A DNA stretch of 64,000 nt from Glaciimonas sp. (GCA_012927625.1 JABBOV010000003.1:1-64000); one strand, 5' to 3'; shown: positions 18,892-27,193, counted from the first letter of the stretch. Program-made: numbers and translations. Notes: a model not told the origin generated them from the letters alone.

Positions 18892-19086
18892 TTAGCCGAA
18901 ACGGCCATTGATGTTTTTCATGCTGATGTGCTCATCAAGTGTCGCTGGCGGTGAGAGCAGTACTGAACGTGTTTGTTCAATCAGGCGATGCAACCATACT
19001 GTTGTTGCTATATAGCAACTTCGGGTGAAATGCGTTGGCATACTCCAGCCTTTCGTTTGATAAAAAATTCGGAGGTATTTTTCCAC
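18892..19086 (-). CDS. Possible 64-aa hypothetical protein
   Basis: GTG-started frame in the otherwise gene-free gap, ending exactly where the 38-residue frame begins. No domain recognised and only a weak upstream TCGGA. It is listed because the TAAATG junction suggests the two small frames are read together. Confidence 0.2.
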   Translation of the reverse strand: MEKYLRIFYQTKGWSMPTHFTRSCYIATTVWLHRLIEQTRSVLLSPPATLDEHISMKNINGRFG

Positions 19087-19176
19087 ATCCGACGCACACT
19101 AAATGTTAATTAATCAACAATGACCTGTGCCAATTTGTGCCACGCATCAATTGCCCGCTGAACGGCATGTCGGATG

Positions 19177-19482
19177 TCACAAGTATTGATGCCGTTTGTT
19201 CGGGTTTTTTGAGCAGGAACCGCTGGCTGCCGATGCTGACTCATGGCCGCAGTGCCGACAGCGATACCGCCCGGGATGCTTCGCCATGTAGGTGTGCTTG
19301 CCATGCGGGCTGTCCGAACACGAACCTGCGGACGCGCCGGACGAGGTGTGGCCGCAGTATTCGCATAGATATCCAGAAGAACTTTCATTCATGTAGATAT
19401 GACTTCTGGTTGGAGAACTGGAGCAAGACCCGCTACTGGCGCCAGATGATTTGTGTCCACAACTTGCGCAAATATATGACAT
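19177..19482 (-). CDS. Triple zinc-ribbon repeat protein
   Basis: I start it at ATG 19482 because GGGAG lies eight bases upstream; the outer ATG at 19497 overlaps that ribosome site. The 101-residue product consists almost entirely of three tandem repeats of about 30-32 residues, each with CxxCGH, a Ser/Gly-rich stretch, one more Cys and a late His (YICASCGHKSSG...; YLCEYCGHTSSG...; YRCRHCGHESAS...). Each unit could bind one zinc. Repeat-to-repeat similarity shows internal duplication. A role in nucleic-acid binding is a guess. Confidence 0.7.
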   Translation of the reverse strand: MSYICASCGHKSSGASSGSCSSSPTRSHIYMNESSSGYLCEYCGHTSSGASAGSCSDSPHGKHTYMAKHPGRYRCRHCGHESASAASGSCSKNPNKRHQYL

Positions 19483-19518
19483 GACGTTTTCTCCCATGAA
19501 TGATGCGGTAGTTTAGTG

Positions 19519-19530
19519 GTCGCATGCGAC
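19519..19530. promoter_or_regulatory. Everted WYL-like half-sites
   Basis: GTCGCATGCGAC is a perfect 12-bp palindrome 37 bp upstream of the zinc-ribbon start. On the minus strand it reads TGTCGCA then TGCGACC, the same half-sites as sites A-F but in the opposite order and without spacer. Its relation to the WYL operators is uncertain. Confidence 0.35.
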
Positions 19531-19593
19531 AAGTCGTAATAGGTATGCCGGTTCAAGACGCCGGGGGTGTGAATGGATAGACGACGGACATGT

Positions 19594-20520
19594 TTAATTA
19601 TTCTTGATCCCAAACGGCACATGCCCGGTTGAAACATGCCGGGCTGCCGACTCGCAATGCCTTGTTTGATCGTCGAAGAATATATCTGCGCCAAAGGCAG
19701 CGAGGAACACGCCTTTTTCACGGCCGCCCAGAAACAGCGACTCATCAATCCGTACATCCCAGGAGCGCAGCGTCTTGACCACGCGCTCATGCGAAGGCGC
19801 ACCGCGCGCCGTCACCAAGGCAATGCGCACCAGCGGCGCACCAGCCGGAACTGCGGCTTGAATCGCATGCAGGGCGCGCAGGAACGGCGCGAAGGGGCCG
19901 GGCGCCATCGGTGTGTCGGCAGTGTCGCGCTCATTGCGGTTGAATGCTGCCAATCCATCGCGCTGATAAATCTGCTCTGATTCATCCGAAAAAAGTACCG
20001 AGTCGCCATCAAAAGCAATCCGCAGTTCTGGATGCTTCGGTTGTTTATCCTGCAATGACGTCGTCAAGATGGTTGCTGCGGCCAAACCCGACTCAATCGC
20101 CTCCCGCACATCAACCGGATCGGCCGAAAGAAACAGGCAGGCGCCGAAAGCAGAGGCATAGCGGAATGGGTTGAGTCCACGGGTGAATACGGCGCGTTGA
20201 ATATTGAGCCCGTGATCACGAATCGAATTGAACACGCGGAGGCCCGTGTCGGCACTGTTTTTTGACAAGAGGACAATTTCCACGCGCGGCGCATCGGGAT
20301 CGTCGTTGAGTGCCAGCAGCTTTTTGGCCAGGTTGAATGCCACCCCAGGAGCCAAGGTCTGGTTTTCTCGTTCGACCTGATGGCAACGGTAAGCATCTTC
20401 ATCGCCTGACTTCACCCATACCGCATGTGCTTCTGAAAGATCAAAGATTGCTCTTGAACTCATAGCCACGACCAGCGGCGGGGCCGAGGAGGAGTCGGGC
20501 GTTGAAATGGTTTCAGACAT
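19594..20520 (-). CDS. 5'-nucleotidase, cN-I-like family
   Basis: The 308-residue protein matches the bacterial 5-nucleotidase family (PF06189) related to cytosolic 5'-nucleotidase I, which removes the 5' phosphate from nucleoside monophosphates. Support: LVVAMSSRAIFDLSEAH at the start, FTRGLNPFRYASAFGACLFLSAD, LRIAFDGDSVLFSDESEQIY (HAD-like DxD core), VRIALVTARGAPSHERVV and FLGGREKGVFLAAFGADIFFDDQ. Fully soluble. Several phage-defence systems deplete nucleotides with such enzymes, but this family is also a normal housekeeping enzyme. Confidence 0.85.
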   Translation of the reverse strand: MSETISTPDSSSAPPLVVAMSSRAIFDLSEAHAVWVKSGDEDAYRCHQVERENQTLAPGVAFNLAKKLLALNDDPDAPRVEIVLLSKNSADTGLRVFNSIRDHGLNIQRAVFTRGLNPFRYASAFGACLFLSADPVDVREAIESGLAAATILTTSLQDKQPKHPELRIAFDGDSVLFSDESEQIYQRDGLAAFNRNERDTADTPMAPGPFAPFLRALHAIQAAVPAGAPLVRIALVTARGAPSHERVVKTLRSWDVRIDESLFLGGREKGVFLAAFGADIFFDDQTRHCESAARHVSTGHVPFGIKNN

Positions 20521-20635
20521 GATGAAGCCCGGAAAGTGAAAATATCATTGGGATTTAGCAATATGACGTAGTGCAGGCCTTAATGCCTACACTACTGAGC
20601 TGAGTCAATAGCAGTTTTTCATTAAGTCCTGCTAT

Positions 20636-21301
20636 TTATAGAAGGTCTTCTATTTTGCAATGATCTTTTATATACGCTTCCAGAATGCGTTTAGTTTCCT
20701 GTAGCGAAGTTAGACCAATCCTCCCTTCATCTGCAAAACGTATCCGCAGTTCTTGACTAGAAATATCAAGCACCTCCTGCACAAACAACCGTTCTGAATC
20801 AACATCTTGAGGGGTAAGCCGTCGCTGTGGCGACCGAGCGAGAGAAAGCGTAACGCGGTTAAGCGCCATGCCGTTGCCCGATATTATTCCAGACCTGAAT
20901 TTTTCATCGAACCTGATATACCAAATACTCATGGGATGAAGATGGAACTTCAATCGATTGGCCAGAAACTGGTCGCCAACCTGAACGTCGACATTGATTC
21001 CGCGGGCAATTGCGGAAAGGCTGTGGAGTAAAGTATTTACTGAGGTATCCAGGTTCGCGAAATCTTCATTTGTCATGTGCCGCCACTTATCGAGCGGCGA
21101 ATTAAAGGATTTCGTCGAAACCAAGGATGGCCTATCCAGGCTATCCGGAAAATTGGATTCGATCGCAATGGATGCGGTCCTAATGACCGCATTGACGTCA
21201 CAATAAAGATGATAAAACGCCGGCCAATACAGAATTTTCGTGCCTTGATCTTGAACCAGATCCCGAGCAATGCCTGCCAAGGCAGCGACTTCATTTAACA
21301 T
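20636..21301 (-). CDS. Hypothetical protein, 221 aa
   Basis: No family recognised. The protein is soluble and mostly helical at the N-terminus (MLNEVAALAGIARDLVQDQG); the middle carries FLANRLKFHLHPMSIWYIRFDEKF. The gene is divergent from the SIR2 gene and shares a 270-bp intergenic region with it that contains operator sites E and F, so it may be under the same control, although site E is about 145 bp from its start. Confidence 0.55.
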   Translation of the reverse strand: MLNEVAALAGIARDLVQDQGTKILYWPAFYHLYCDVNAVIRTASIAIESNFPDSLDRPSLVSTKSFNSPLDKWRHMTNEDFANLDTSVNTLLHSLSAIARGINVDVQVGDQFLANRLKFHLHPMSIWYIRFDEKFRSGIISGNGMALNRVTLSLARSPQRRLTPQDVDSERLFVQEVLDISSQELRIRFADEGRIGLTSLQETKRILEAYIKDHCKIEDLL

Positions 21302-21447
21302 TTTGTCATTTCCTCACTGTAAATTTGCGGTCGATACTCTGTAGTTATCAAGGCCGCAGTCCGGAGCTCATACAACGCTCTGCTACACTTTTCAAGTACT
21401 TCCAAGCCACTGAAGGACAAGGACGAACGCGTATTCTGATCCTGGGA

Positions 21448-21466
21448 TGCGACACAATATGCCGCT
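21448..21466. promoter_or_regulatory. WYL-type operator candidate, site E
   Basis: TGCGACA-CAATA-TGCCGCT, a 7-5-7 site with two mismatches from the other sites in the right half. It lies in the divergent region between the 221-residue gene and the SIR2 gene, 47 bp before site F. The two centres are 66 bp apart. Confidence 0.45.
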
Positions 21467-21513
21467 CACCGATGCAGCGGGTGGATTGCCGCTAGAATTT
21501 ATATCAGGTTGAG

Positions 21514-21532
21514 TGCGACGTAAGCTGTCGCT
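21514..21532. promoter_or_regulatory. WYL-type operator candidate, site F
   Basis: TGCGACG-TAAGC-TGTCGCT, a 7-5-7 palindrome ending 39 bp before the ATG of the SIR2 gene. Position and spacing match sites A, C and D, which implies that the SIR2/FtsZ-like pair belongs to the same regulon. Confidence 0.65.
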
Positions 21533-21571
21533 TCCCTACGTAATAATGGATTTTTACCTCGAGATCCAAGT

Positions 21572-22390
21572 ATGAGCATTGCACGCGACATTGACAGGGC
21601 AGCCCAATTATTGAAACAGGCGGATGGCTTGCTGATCACTGCGGGGGCTGGCATGGGAGTGGACTCGGGATTGCCAGATTTTCGCGGCGATCAAGGATTT
21701 TGGAAAGCGTATCCGCCCTTGAGCAGGGCCAACATCAGGTTCACCGAAATAGCCAGTCCGACTACATTCAAAAAAACCCCTGAGCTGGCCTGGGGTTTTT
21801 ACGGGCACCGTTTGCAGTTATACAGAGATACGGTACCGCACCAAGGTTTTGAAATTTTGCGCATGCTGTCAGCGGGCATGGCAACCGGGTGTTTCGTATT
21901 CACTAGCAACGTGGATGGACAATTTCAGAAGGCTGGTTTCGATGCACAGCGCATTGTCGAATGTCATGGCTCAATCCATGTTCTGCAGTGCTACCCTGCC
22001 TGCACGTCCCAGTTATGGTCGGCTAATGCGATGAATCCCGATATCGACACAACGAATTGCCTGTTGCTCTCGGCATTGCCCCATTGCGTTCAATGCGGCG
22101 GAGTGGCGAGACCGAACATCCTCATGTTCAATGATTCGGAATGGGTGCCGGACCGTACTGACGTACAAGAAAACCGCTTCGATGCATGGCTGCGAACCAC
22201 AAAGCGACCGCTGGTCCTGGAGCTAGGAGCCGGGACTAACATTTCGTCGGTTCGCAGCAAGGGAAAGTCGTTGAAAGCACCGCTGATCCGAATTAACCCG
22301 AGTGAGCCTGGCGTTTCTGGTCCTGACCAGATCGCGCTGCAAATTGGAGCGTTGGAAGGCTTGCGACTACTGTGGGCAGCAGTGCATTGA
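21572..22390 (+). CDS. SIR2-family NAD-dependent protein
   Basis: The 272-residue protein has the full sirtuin core: GAGMGVDSGLPDFRG (residues 25-39, NAD binding), SNVDG (112-116), catalytic His in ECHGS (H132), a zinc knuckle formed by C140, C144, C172 and C175, and the late GAGTNISSVRS segment. Known sirtuins use NAD to deacylate lysines; in phage defence SIR2 domains often consume NAD to stop infected cells. Here it is followed by an FtsZ-like gene and preceded by two operator candidates, which favours a defence role over metabolism. Whether it deacylates or depletes NAD cannot be read from sequence. Confidence 0.85.
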   Translation: MSIARDIDRAAQLLKQADGLLITAGAGMGVDSGLPDFRGDQGFWKAYPPLSRANIRFTEIASPTTFKKTPELAWGFYGHRLQLYRDTVPHQGFEILRMLSAGMATGCFVFTSNVDGQFQKAGFDAQRIVECHGSIHVLQCYPACTSQLWSANAMNPDIDTTNCLLLSALPHCVQCGGVARPNILMFNDSEWVPDRTDVQENRFDAWLRTTKRPLVLELGAGTNISSVRSKGKSLKAPLIRINPSEPGVSGPDQIALQIGALEGLRLLWAAVH

Positions 22391-22481
22391 TCAAATAGAA
22401 CGCGGATTACCTAATCTCCAAGATTGCCGCATGGCAGTCATCGGCCCGACTAGAAACTGTCTTTCACAGGCATCGAATACC

Positions 22482-23315
22482 ATGAATTCACCGTTATCAA
22501 GATTGGATCAAGAAACGATTGTCGTTAAAGATTTTGGATTACAGGTTCATGTAATTGGCTTCGGCACAATAGGCGATGCCGTATTGGAGAACATCCGGAC
22601 TCATTTCGGCCACTATCCATACGGTAGTCTTGTTGAGGAAAAATCCGACACCGGGAAAAACGATGAACTAATTTTCCTGGTGGCCAACTTGGATATTGCC
22701 AGTGAAAGAAATGTCTTTTGTCGTGCCGGCAGTCTGGTGAATAAGGCTGCAGGATCAACTTTAGCTTTTACGTTCACCGGTCATACGAGTGAGGATTCAT
22801 GCGAGAAATTACTACAAATGAATCGGCAACAGTCATCTGAGCAGATTAATGCCCATGTCGTTATCGCCTCGGACCGCACTGCCGATGCAAAAGCCGCTGG
22901 AAAAATCATCTTTGAGCGCATCCGTTCGATTGTGTCTGCCATGGCGACGCCAAGGTCAATCAATGTTGGGTTCAAAGATTTTTGTCGCGCCATGACTGGA
23001 TCAGGCAAGAACGCATGTGCCACCATCAAAGCGGCGTGGGGAGAAGCGCATGGACCGGATAGAGCCGTACATGCAATGGCAGAAGCGCTTGCAAGCCCCT
23101 CATTTCGCAAGCACCTGAGTCAAGCCGATGGAATAGTTGTAAAAATTACTGGCAATTCAAAAAATCTAATGGGGCGCGAGGTGAAACAAATCAGCAAAGA
23201 GATTCAAAAGCATATCGCTGAAGACTGCGTCTGGTTGGGAAGTATTTGCTATGACCAGGACATGCCATCGGATGTGTTGAAGCTGGAAATATTGACTTCC
23301 CATTGGACTGCATGA
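22482..23315 (+). CDS. FtsZ/tubulin-like protein lacking the GTP signature
   Basis: Start set at ATG 22482 (277 residues); an upstream in-frame ATG at 22431 is also possible. The C-terminal half aligns with the FtsZ C-terminal domain: INVGFKDFCRAM, AWGEAHGPDRAVHAMAEAL, QADGIVVKITGN, EVKQISKEI, CVWLGSICYDQDM. The N-terminal half keeps the order of the FtsZ GTPase fold (VHVIGFGTIGD at 24-32; ELIFLVANLDIASERN) but the tubulin signature GGGTGTG is absent. It probably cannot bind or hydrolyse GTP normally. It lies 91 bp after the SIR2 gene and is likely co-transcribed. A role as sensor, scaffold or decoy of cell-division FtsZ is inference. Confidence 0.75.
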   Translation: MNSPLSRLDQETIVVKDFGLQVHVIGFGTIGDAVLENIRTHFGHYPYGSLVEEKSDTGKNDELIFLVANLDIASERNVFCRAGSLVNKAAGSTLAFTFTGHTSEDSCEKLLQMNRQQSSEQINAHVVIASDRTADAKAAGKIIFERIRSIVSAMATPRSINVGFKDFCRAMTGSGKNACATIKAAWGEAHGPDRAVHAMAEALASPSFRKHLSQADGIVVKITGNSKNLMGREVKQISKEIQKHIAEDCVWLGSICYDQDMPSDVLKLEILTSHWTA

Positions 23316-23429
23316 GCATTCGTGTTGTTTGATTTACTGCTTGTCCAGTTTTTTGCGTTTTAAATTGAACGGCTGCAATTAGTCTTGGATTCAACCGGGC
23401 AATGCAACACACTAGAAACTGCGTAAGAG

Positions 23430-24074
23430 CTATTCTATGCATACATTATTTCCTTCACCATTAAAATGAGTGATATCCAGCAACTCCTTAATAGCCGGAA
23501 AATGAGGCGTTAAGTTTGCGAAGCGGTGATCAGCGTTCGTGTCAACAATAATTTTAGAATTGACCAGAATCCGTTTCGTGTAATCGAGGTCGATTCGGTC
23601 ATCGTTTGCACCAAGAAGAGTCAGTGACCGATCCCAATTGATATGCATCAAATGATCAAAGGTAGGCGAAGTAGCAGCGGTTGCGATCGGATCAATCAAG
23701 GTTGCAAGATAAAGCAATTCAGCCAAGTTTTTTTCAGTCCATTTGAAAACAGACTTTCCGTCGTTATGGGACACCGTGCCTAACTGGTCACGCAAGGTTA
23801 AGTAGGGCTTCAGTGACGGATTAATCATTAGCAGATTGACTTCATATGCCATAGCGAGACGAAGGGCATAGAATCCGCCGAGGGATGACCCGATAACGGT
23901 TCCGATACCATGGTTCTGTATGAGACGACTAAGGAAGTCGAAATCCTGCAGCGGAAAATGAGACAGGTCCGGCGCATAGACGGCATGTTGAGGAAAAGCG
24001 GCACGGATAAAGGTCGCCTTGGACGAGGTACCGCTTGATGCGAAGCCGTGGATATAAAGGATTGGCGGTTTCAT
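23430..24074 (-). CDS. YqiA/YcfP-type alpha/beta-hydrolase (esterase)
   Basis: The 214-residue protein matches the YqiA-like esterase family: ILYIHGFASSGTSSKA at the start (oxyanion HGF), the nucleophile elbow GSSLGG (about residue 82-87), a DxxID region and a late His in NADHRFAN. Such enzymes hydrolyse short acyl esters; the natural substrate is unknown. It is divergent from the second WYL gene, with operator candidates B and C between them. Confidence 0.8.
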   Translation of the reverse strand: MKPPILYIHGFASSGTSSKATFIRAAFPQHAVYAPDLSHFPLQDFDFLSRLIQNHGIGTVIGSSLGGFYALRLAMAYEVNLLMINPSLKPYLTLRDQLGTVSHNDGKSVFKWTEKNLAELLYLATLIDPIATAATSPTFDHLMHINWDRSLTLLGANDDRIDLDYTKRILVNSKIIVDTNADHRFANLTPHFPAIKELLDITHFNGEGNNVCIE

Positions 24075-24181
24075 GTGATTTTTTTTCCGTCTTATTCCGA
24101 GAAGAGGGGCAGAAGTTTAGTAAATTAGTGAAAATTTACATATCTGTTTGGATTATGCAAGATGAGATTATTACAAATTAA

Positions 24182-24200
24182 TGCGACGCTTCATGTCGCA
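24182..24200. promoter_or_regulatory. WYL-type operator candidate, site B
   Basis: TGCGACG-CTTCA-TGTCGCA, a 7-5-7 palindrome immediately followed by TTGACA (24201), which could serve as a -35 box on the plus strand, although no good -10 stands at proper spacing. It sits 108 bp before the esterase start and 290 bp before the WYL start. Confidence 0.6.
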
Positions 24201-24421
24201 TTGACAAATTTTTTACAATACAAATTGCAGCTCATGATTTTTCTTTGGCGCCTACTATGACGATAGTAGGGTTTTTGTGTAATAGCAGACGTTCCTCGCC
24301 CAAGGGGTCTCAAGTGCACTTCTTTTACAGATCGATATCCAAGTCTCATCTCGGAAAAATACGAAGTTGAAATCAAAGTCTCCAACAGGCAATTTTTTGA
24401 AAATTGCAAAGATTTTTTCTA

Positions 24422-24440
24422 AACGACACATGGTGTCGCA
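24422..24440. promoter_or_regulatory. WYL-type operator candidate, site C
   Basis: AACGACA-CATGG-TGTCGCA, 7-5-7 with two changed bases at the outer left, ending 50 bp before the TTG of the second WYL gene. The distance matches sites A and D. Suggests autoregulation of this WYL gene. Confidence 0.6.
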
Positions 24441-24444
24441 TTAG

Positions 24445-24467
24445 GCAAGTATCATGCAGATACTTGC
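24445..24467. promoter_or_regulatory. Second palindrome upstream of the WYL gene
   Basis: GCAAGTATC, spacer ATGCA, then the exact complement: 9-bp perfect arms. It follows site C by four bases and ends 23 bp before the TTG start, so it lies in the promoter or leader. It has no sequence in common with sites A-F, so a second regulator or an RNA hairpin is possible. Confidence 0.55.
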
Positions 24468-24490
24468 TATTGTGAAACTGGAAAAAATTA

Positions 24491-25441
24491 TTGGAAACCT
24501 TGTTGCGCCAATTAGCGATGTTGCGGCTCCTACCACGCTATCCCCGCAAGATTGATACCAGAAGCCTTCACGATGAACTGAACAGACTGGGATATGTCGT
24601 TACCTTGCGTACGATTCAACGTGACCTCAACAATTTGTCGACGGCATTGCCCTTGGCGAATGACCAACAAAGCAAACCGCAGGGATGGTGGTGGCATGCG
24701 GACGCCGATCCGTTGGAAATTCCCGGGCTTGATCCACAATCGGCGTTGGTCTTCAAAATGGCAGAGCAGCACTTGAAACAGGCATTGCCCGCAGCTACGC
24801 TAGAGTCCTTGCGACCGTGGTTTAAGGCAGCAAATGGGGTACTGGAAAAGCAAACCGATAAAGTCGGTAGTTGGATGGACAAGGTTCGTATCATACCGCG
24901 TGGCCAACCTCTCTTACCTCCGAACATTGATGCCAATGTTCAAGCGATCGTTTATCAAGCCGTGTTTGAGAGTCGACGACTTGCGATCAGCTACACACCA
25001 CGTGGAGTTCCAACTTCCAAGGAATACGAAATCAACCCGATTGCGCTCGTTCAGCGTGATCATCTTATCTACATTGTTTGTACGCTGCGGGATTATGGTA
25101 ATCCGGTACTGCTACTGATGCACAGAATTCGTACTGCTGGTCTTTTAGATATTCCATCTCGGTGTCCCGAAGGATTTGATCTCGATAGCTACATCGCGCA
25201 AGGTGAACTTGGGTATCGAGTGGGGCCGCCGATCAAACTGATAGCTGACTTCGAGAGCTCGGCTGCAGTCATATTCTTTGAAACTCCGTTATCGAAAGAT
25301 CAAACACTTCGTGAACTTTCGAACGGGATGATCCGGCTGACGGCCACTGTCCCTGACACAAAAGAACTTCGCGCTTGGTTAAGAGGATTTGGACGCGACG
25401 TTAGTATCGTAGAGCCAGGTAATCGTTTTCTTGAGGATTAA
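24491..25441 (+). CDS. WYL-domain transcriptional regulator (copy 2)
   Basis: The 316-residue protein begins at TTG (METLLRQLAMLRLLPRYPRK); an ATG nine codons later is an alternative. It has the same design as the 15,025 gene: winged helix with YVVTLRTIQRDLNNLS, the linker HLKQALPAATLESLRPWF, the WYL segment (ESRRLAISYTPRG...KEYEINPIALVQRDHLIYIVCTLRDYGN) and the C-terminal extension ending in RLTATVPDTKELRAWLRGFG. Sites B and C are upstream. It probably controls the next gene, which begins about 75 bp downstream, and possibly other genes with the same operator. Confidence 0.85.
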   Translation: METLLRQLAMLRLLPRYPRKIDTRSLHDELNRLGYVVTLRTIQRDLNNLSTALPLANDQQSKPQGWWWHADADPLEIPGLDPQSALVFKMAEQHLKQALPAATLESLRPWFKAANGVLEKQTDKVGSWMDKVRIIPRGQPLLPPNIDANVQAIVYQAVFESRRLAISYTPRGVPTSKEYEINPIALVQRDHLIYIVCTLRDYGNPVLLLMHRIRTAGLLDIPSRCPEGFDLDSYIAQGELGYRVGPPIKLIADFESSAAVIFFETPLSKDQTLRELSNGMIRLTATVPDTKELRAWLRGFGRDVSIVEPGNRFLED

Positions 25442-25516
25442 GAAAACAAATAATCAATGATTTTGTTTTAGACAGAATTTAGATTGATACGACAACTTAA
25501 CAATATGGAGAATGCA

Positions 25517-26392
25517 ATGATTTTCAAAAGAACACTGACAGAGCCTATGATCCAAGCGCTAAATACCGAATATGAAAATGGAGGGTGGTGGAAAAATCTT
25601 GCTGATGACAAGGAAACTTTAATTGCAATTCGTGACCAGTATCTAAATGTCTATCGCAATGGTTGTAGTATTGCGAAGGTGGGTTTCAAAAATGGCGAAC
25701 TTTTGGCGGAGACTCATTACAAATATTTGTTGACTAAAAATTTTCCTCAGCCTTATATTAAATGTAAAGATGGCGAGCCGCAATTTAATGCTGAAGTCAA
25801 TTATTTTATTTCTTCCATTGGACAGATAGACGATCTTAGAACTTCAACAAATATCTATGGTGGCCAAGAAAAAATGGGGGTGCATAAAATTATTCTTGCT
25901 AACGAAAACATAGTTGATACGGAGATTGCGTTGTCCGGCAATGAATCTGAGGATGAAGATTCTAGGATTGATTTTTGTGCCATTAAAAATGAAAATGGAA
26001 AGTTATTTTTGCGCTTCTTTGAGGCTAAACATTATTCATATAAAGGCGCACTGAGGACTAATGATGGAGATGCGAAGGTGATAGGGCAATTAGATAAATA
26101 TAGCGCAACACTTGATCGAAATCATAATGAAATCCTTTCTGCATACAAGGAGTCTATCCGTTTGGCGGGTGCAATTAAGGGTACAAATATTTTGGGTAAA
26201 GAGTTAGCCCTTTATAATCTTGATAGTCTGGAAATTGATATTCAACCTAGGTTGATCGTATTCGGTTTTGATGCCGACCAGAAGCATGGAAGTATCTTCA
26301 AGATACATATGGACAAGCTCAAAGAAAAAATTCAGTCGCGCCTTCTCTTGAAAGGCGATGCAAGCAATTTTGCGCTTGGAATAAGTAAATAA
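25517..26392 (+). CDS. PD-(D/E)XK-like hypothetical protein, AT-rich
   Basis: Start at ATG 25517 because GGAG sits six bases upstream; two earlier in-frame starts lack one. The 291-residue protein has RIDFCAIKNENGKLFLRFFEAKHYSYKGALR (about residues 153-183): an aspartate, then E-A-K, as in PD-(D/E)XK nucleases. Codon use is much more AT-rich than in all neighbours, which marks recent transfer from another source. It follows the second WYL gene on the same strand and may be its effector. No close family is recognised. Confidence 0.6.
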   Translation: MIFKRTLTEPMIQALNTEYENGGWWKNLADDKETLIAIRDQYLNVYRNGCSIAKVGFKNGELLAETHYKYLLTKNFPQPYIKCKDGEPQFNAEVNYFISSIGQIDDLRTSTNIYGGQEKMGVHKIILANENIVDTEIALSGNESEDEDSRIDFCAIKNENGKLFLRFFEAKHYSYKGALRTNDGDAKVIGQLDKYSATLDRNHNEILSAYKESIRLAGAIKGTNILGKELALYNLDSLEIDIQPRLIVFGFDADQKHGSIFKIHMDKLKEKIQSRLLLKGDASNFALGISK

Positions 26393-26571
26393 TTGAAACG
26401 CATATTGTTAGTTCAGATGCAACAATAACCATCAAGTGCATTGATTCTGGCCAAAGCAAAAATATAAGATACTTTTGTGTACGCTGCGGCGACTGAAATA
26501 ACTTTCAATTTGTAGATCGTCGCATTGCTGTGCAAATACCAGACAGCAAAATTGTGGCTTCCATTCCTTTA

Positions 26572-26590
26572 AGCGACGCAGAATGTCGCT
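26572..26590. promoter_or_regulatory. WYL-type operator candidate, site D
   Basis: AGCGACG-CAGAA-TGTCGCT (7-5-7), embedded in a longer perfect palindrome with 10-bp arms from 26568 to 26594. It ends 44 bp before the ATG of the broken PP2C gene and so would govern the PP2C/metallo-hydrolase unit. Confidence 0.65.
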
Positions 26591-26634
26591 TAAAAAGGCA
26601 ATAATACAGCCTGTACCAAGTGGTAAGGAATGAA

Positions 26635-27170
26635 ATGATCCAAGTCGCATACACCCACAAAGAAAAGCGGCATCACGCGCAACAGGATGTACTCTGGACT
26701 ACTGGAATTTGCGTTCAAGGCCAGAACATTCCTACAACGGCGGGTACGTCGATAGAAGATGAATTGTTGTTTGCTGCGGTTGATGGCCTAGCGATTAGTC
26801 CGTTCACCCACCTTGCCAGTCGATTTATCCCGGAGGCGCTCGCCCATCAAACATCCGGCAGTAAAATTAATACCCGAATCGCCAGAAAGGCCCACGAACG
26901 GCTATGTGACCGGCTATGCCAAAGGGGGGATGCTTACTGCTGCGGCGACCCTGGCTGCGGTACACATTTTCACATGCCGCCGCATCACTCAATATAGGTG
27001 ACAGCCGCGCCTACCTCATAGCAGCACAAAATTTGTTGAAGTGTCTGAGCCATGACCACACGGGTCAAAGTTTGCCGAAATGCGGTTCTTGGAGCTGGTA
27101 CGCCAGACAACCTCTCGATCATCTTGGCCAGACCATACGCTGCACCAATTGCTTGAACGTCTCGTCCTAA
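26635..27170 (+). pseudogene. Frameshifted PP2C-like phosphatase
   Basis: Pieces of a PP2C-type phosphatase are spread over three frames: MIQVAYTHKEKRHHAQQDVLW and LLFAAVDGLAISP (metal-site DG) in the first; GMLTAAATLAAVHIF in the second; NIGDSRAYLIAAQNLLKCLSHDHT (the GDSRAYLI and DH motifs) in the third. Two frameshifts break the gene, and the C-terminal metal site is not seen. PP2C enzymes remove phosphate from Ser/Thr. Operator site D precedes it and a metallo-hydrolase follows, so the intact form was probably part of that cassette. A sequencing error cannot be excluded. Confidence 0.65.
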
Positions 27171-27193
27171 ATTCAATGGCTAAAGGAAATAAC

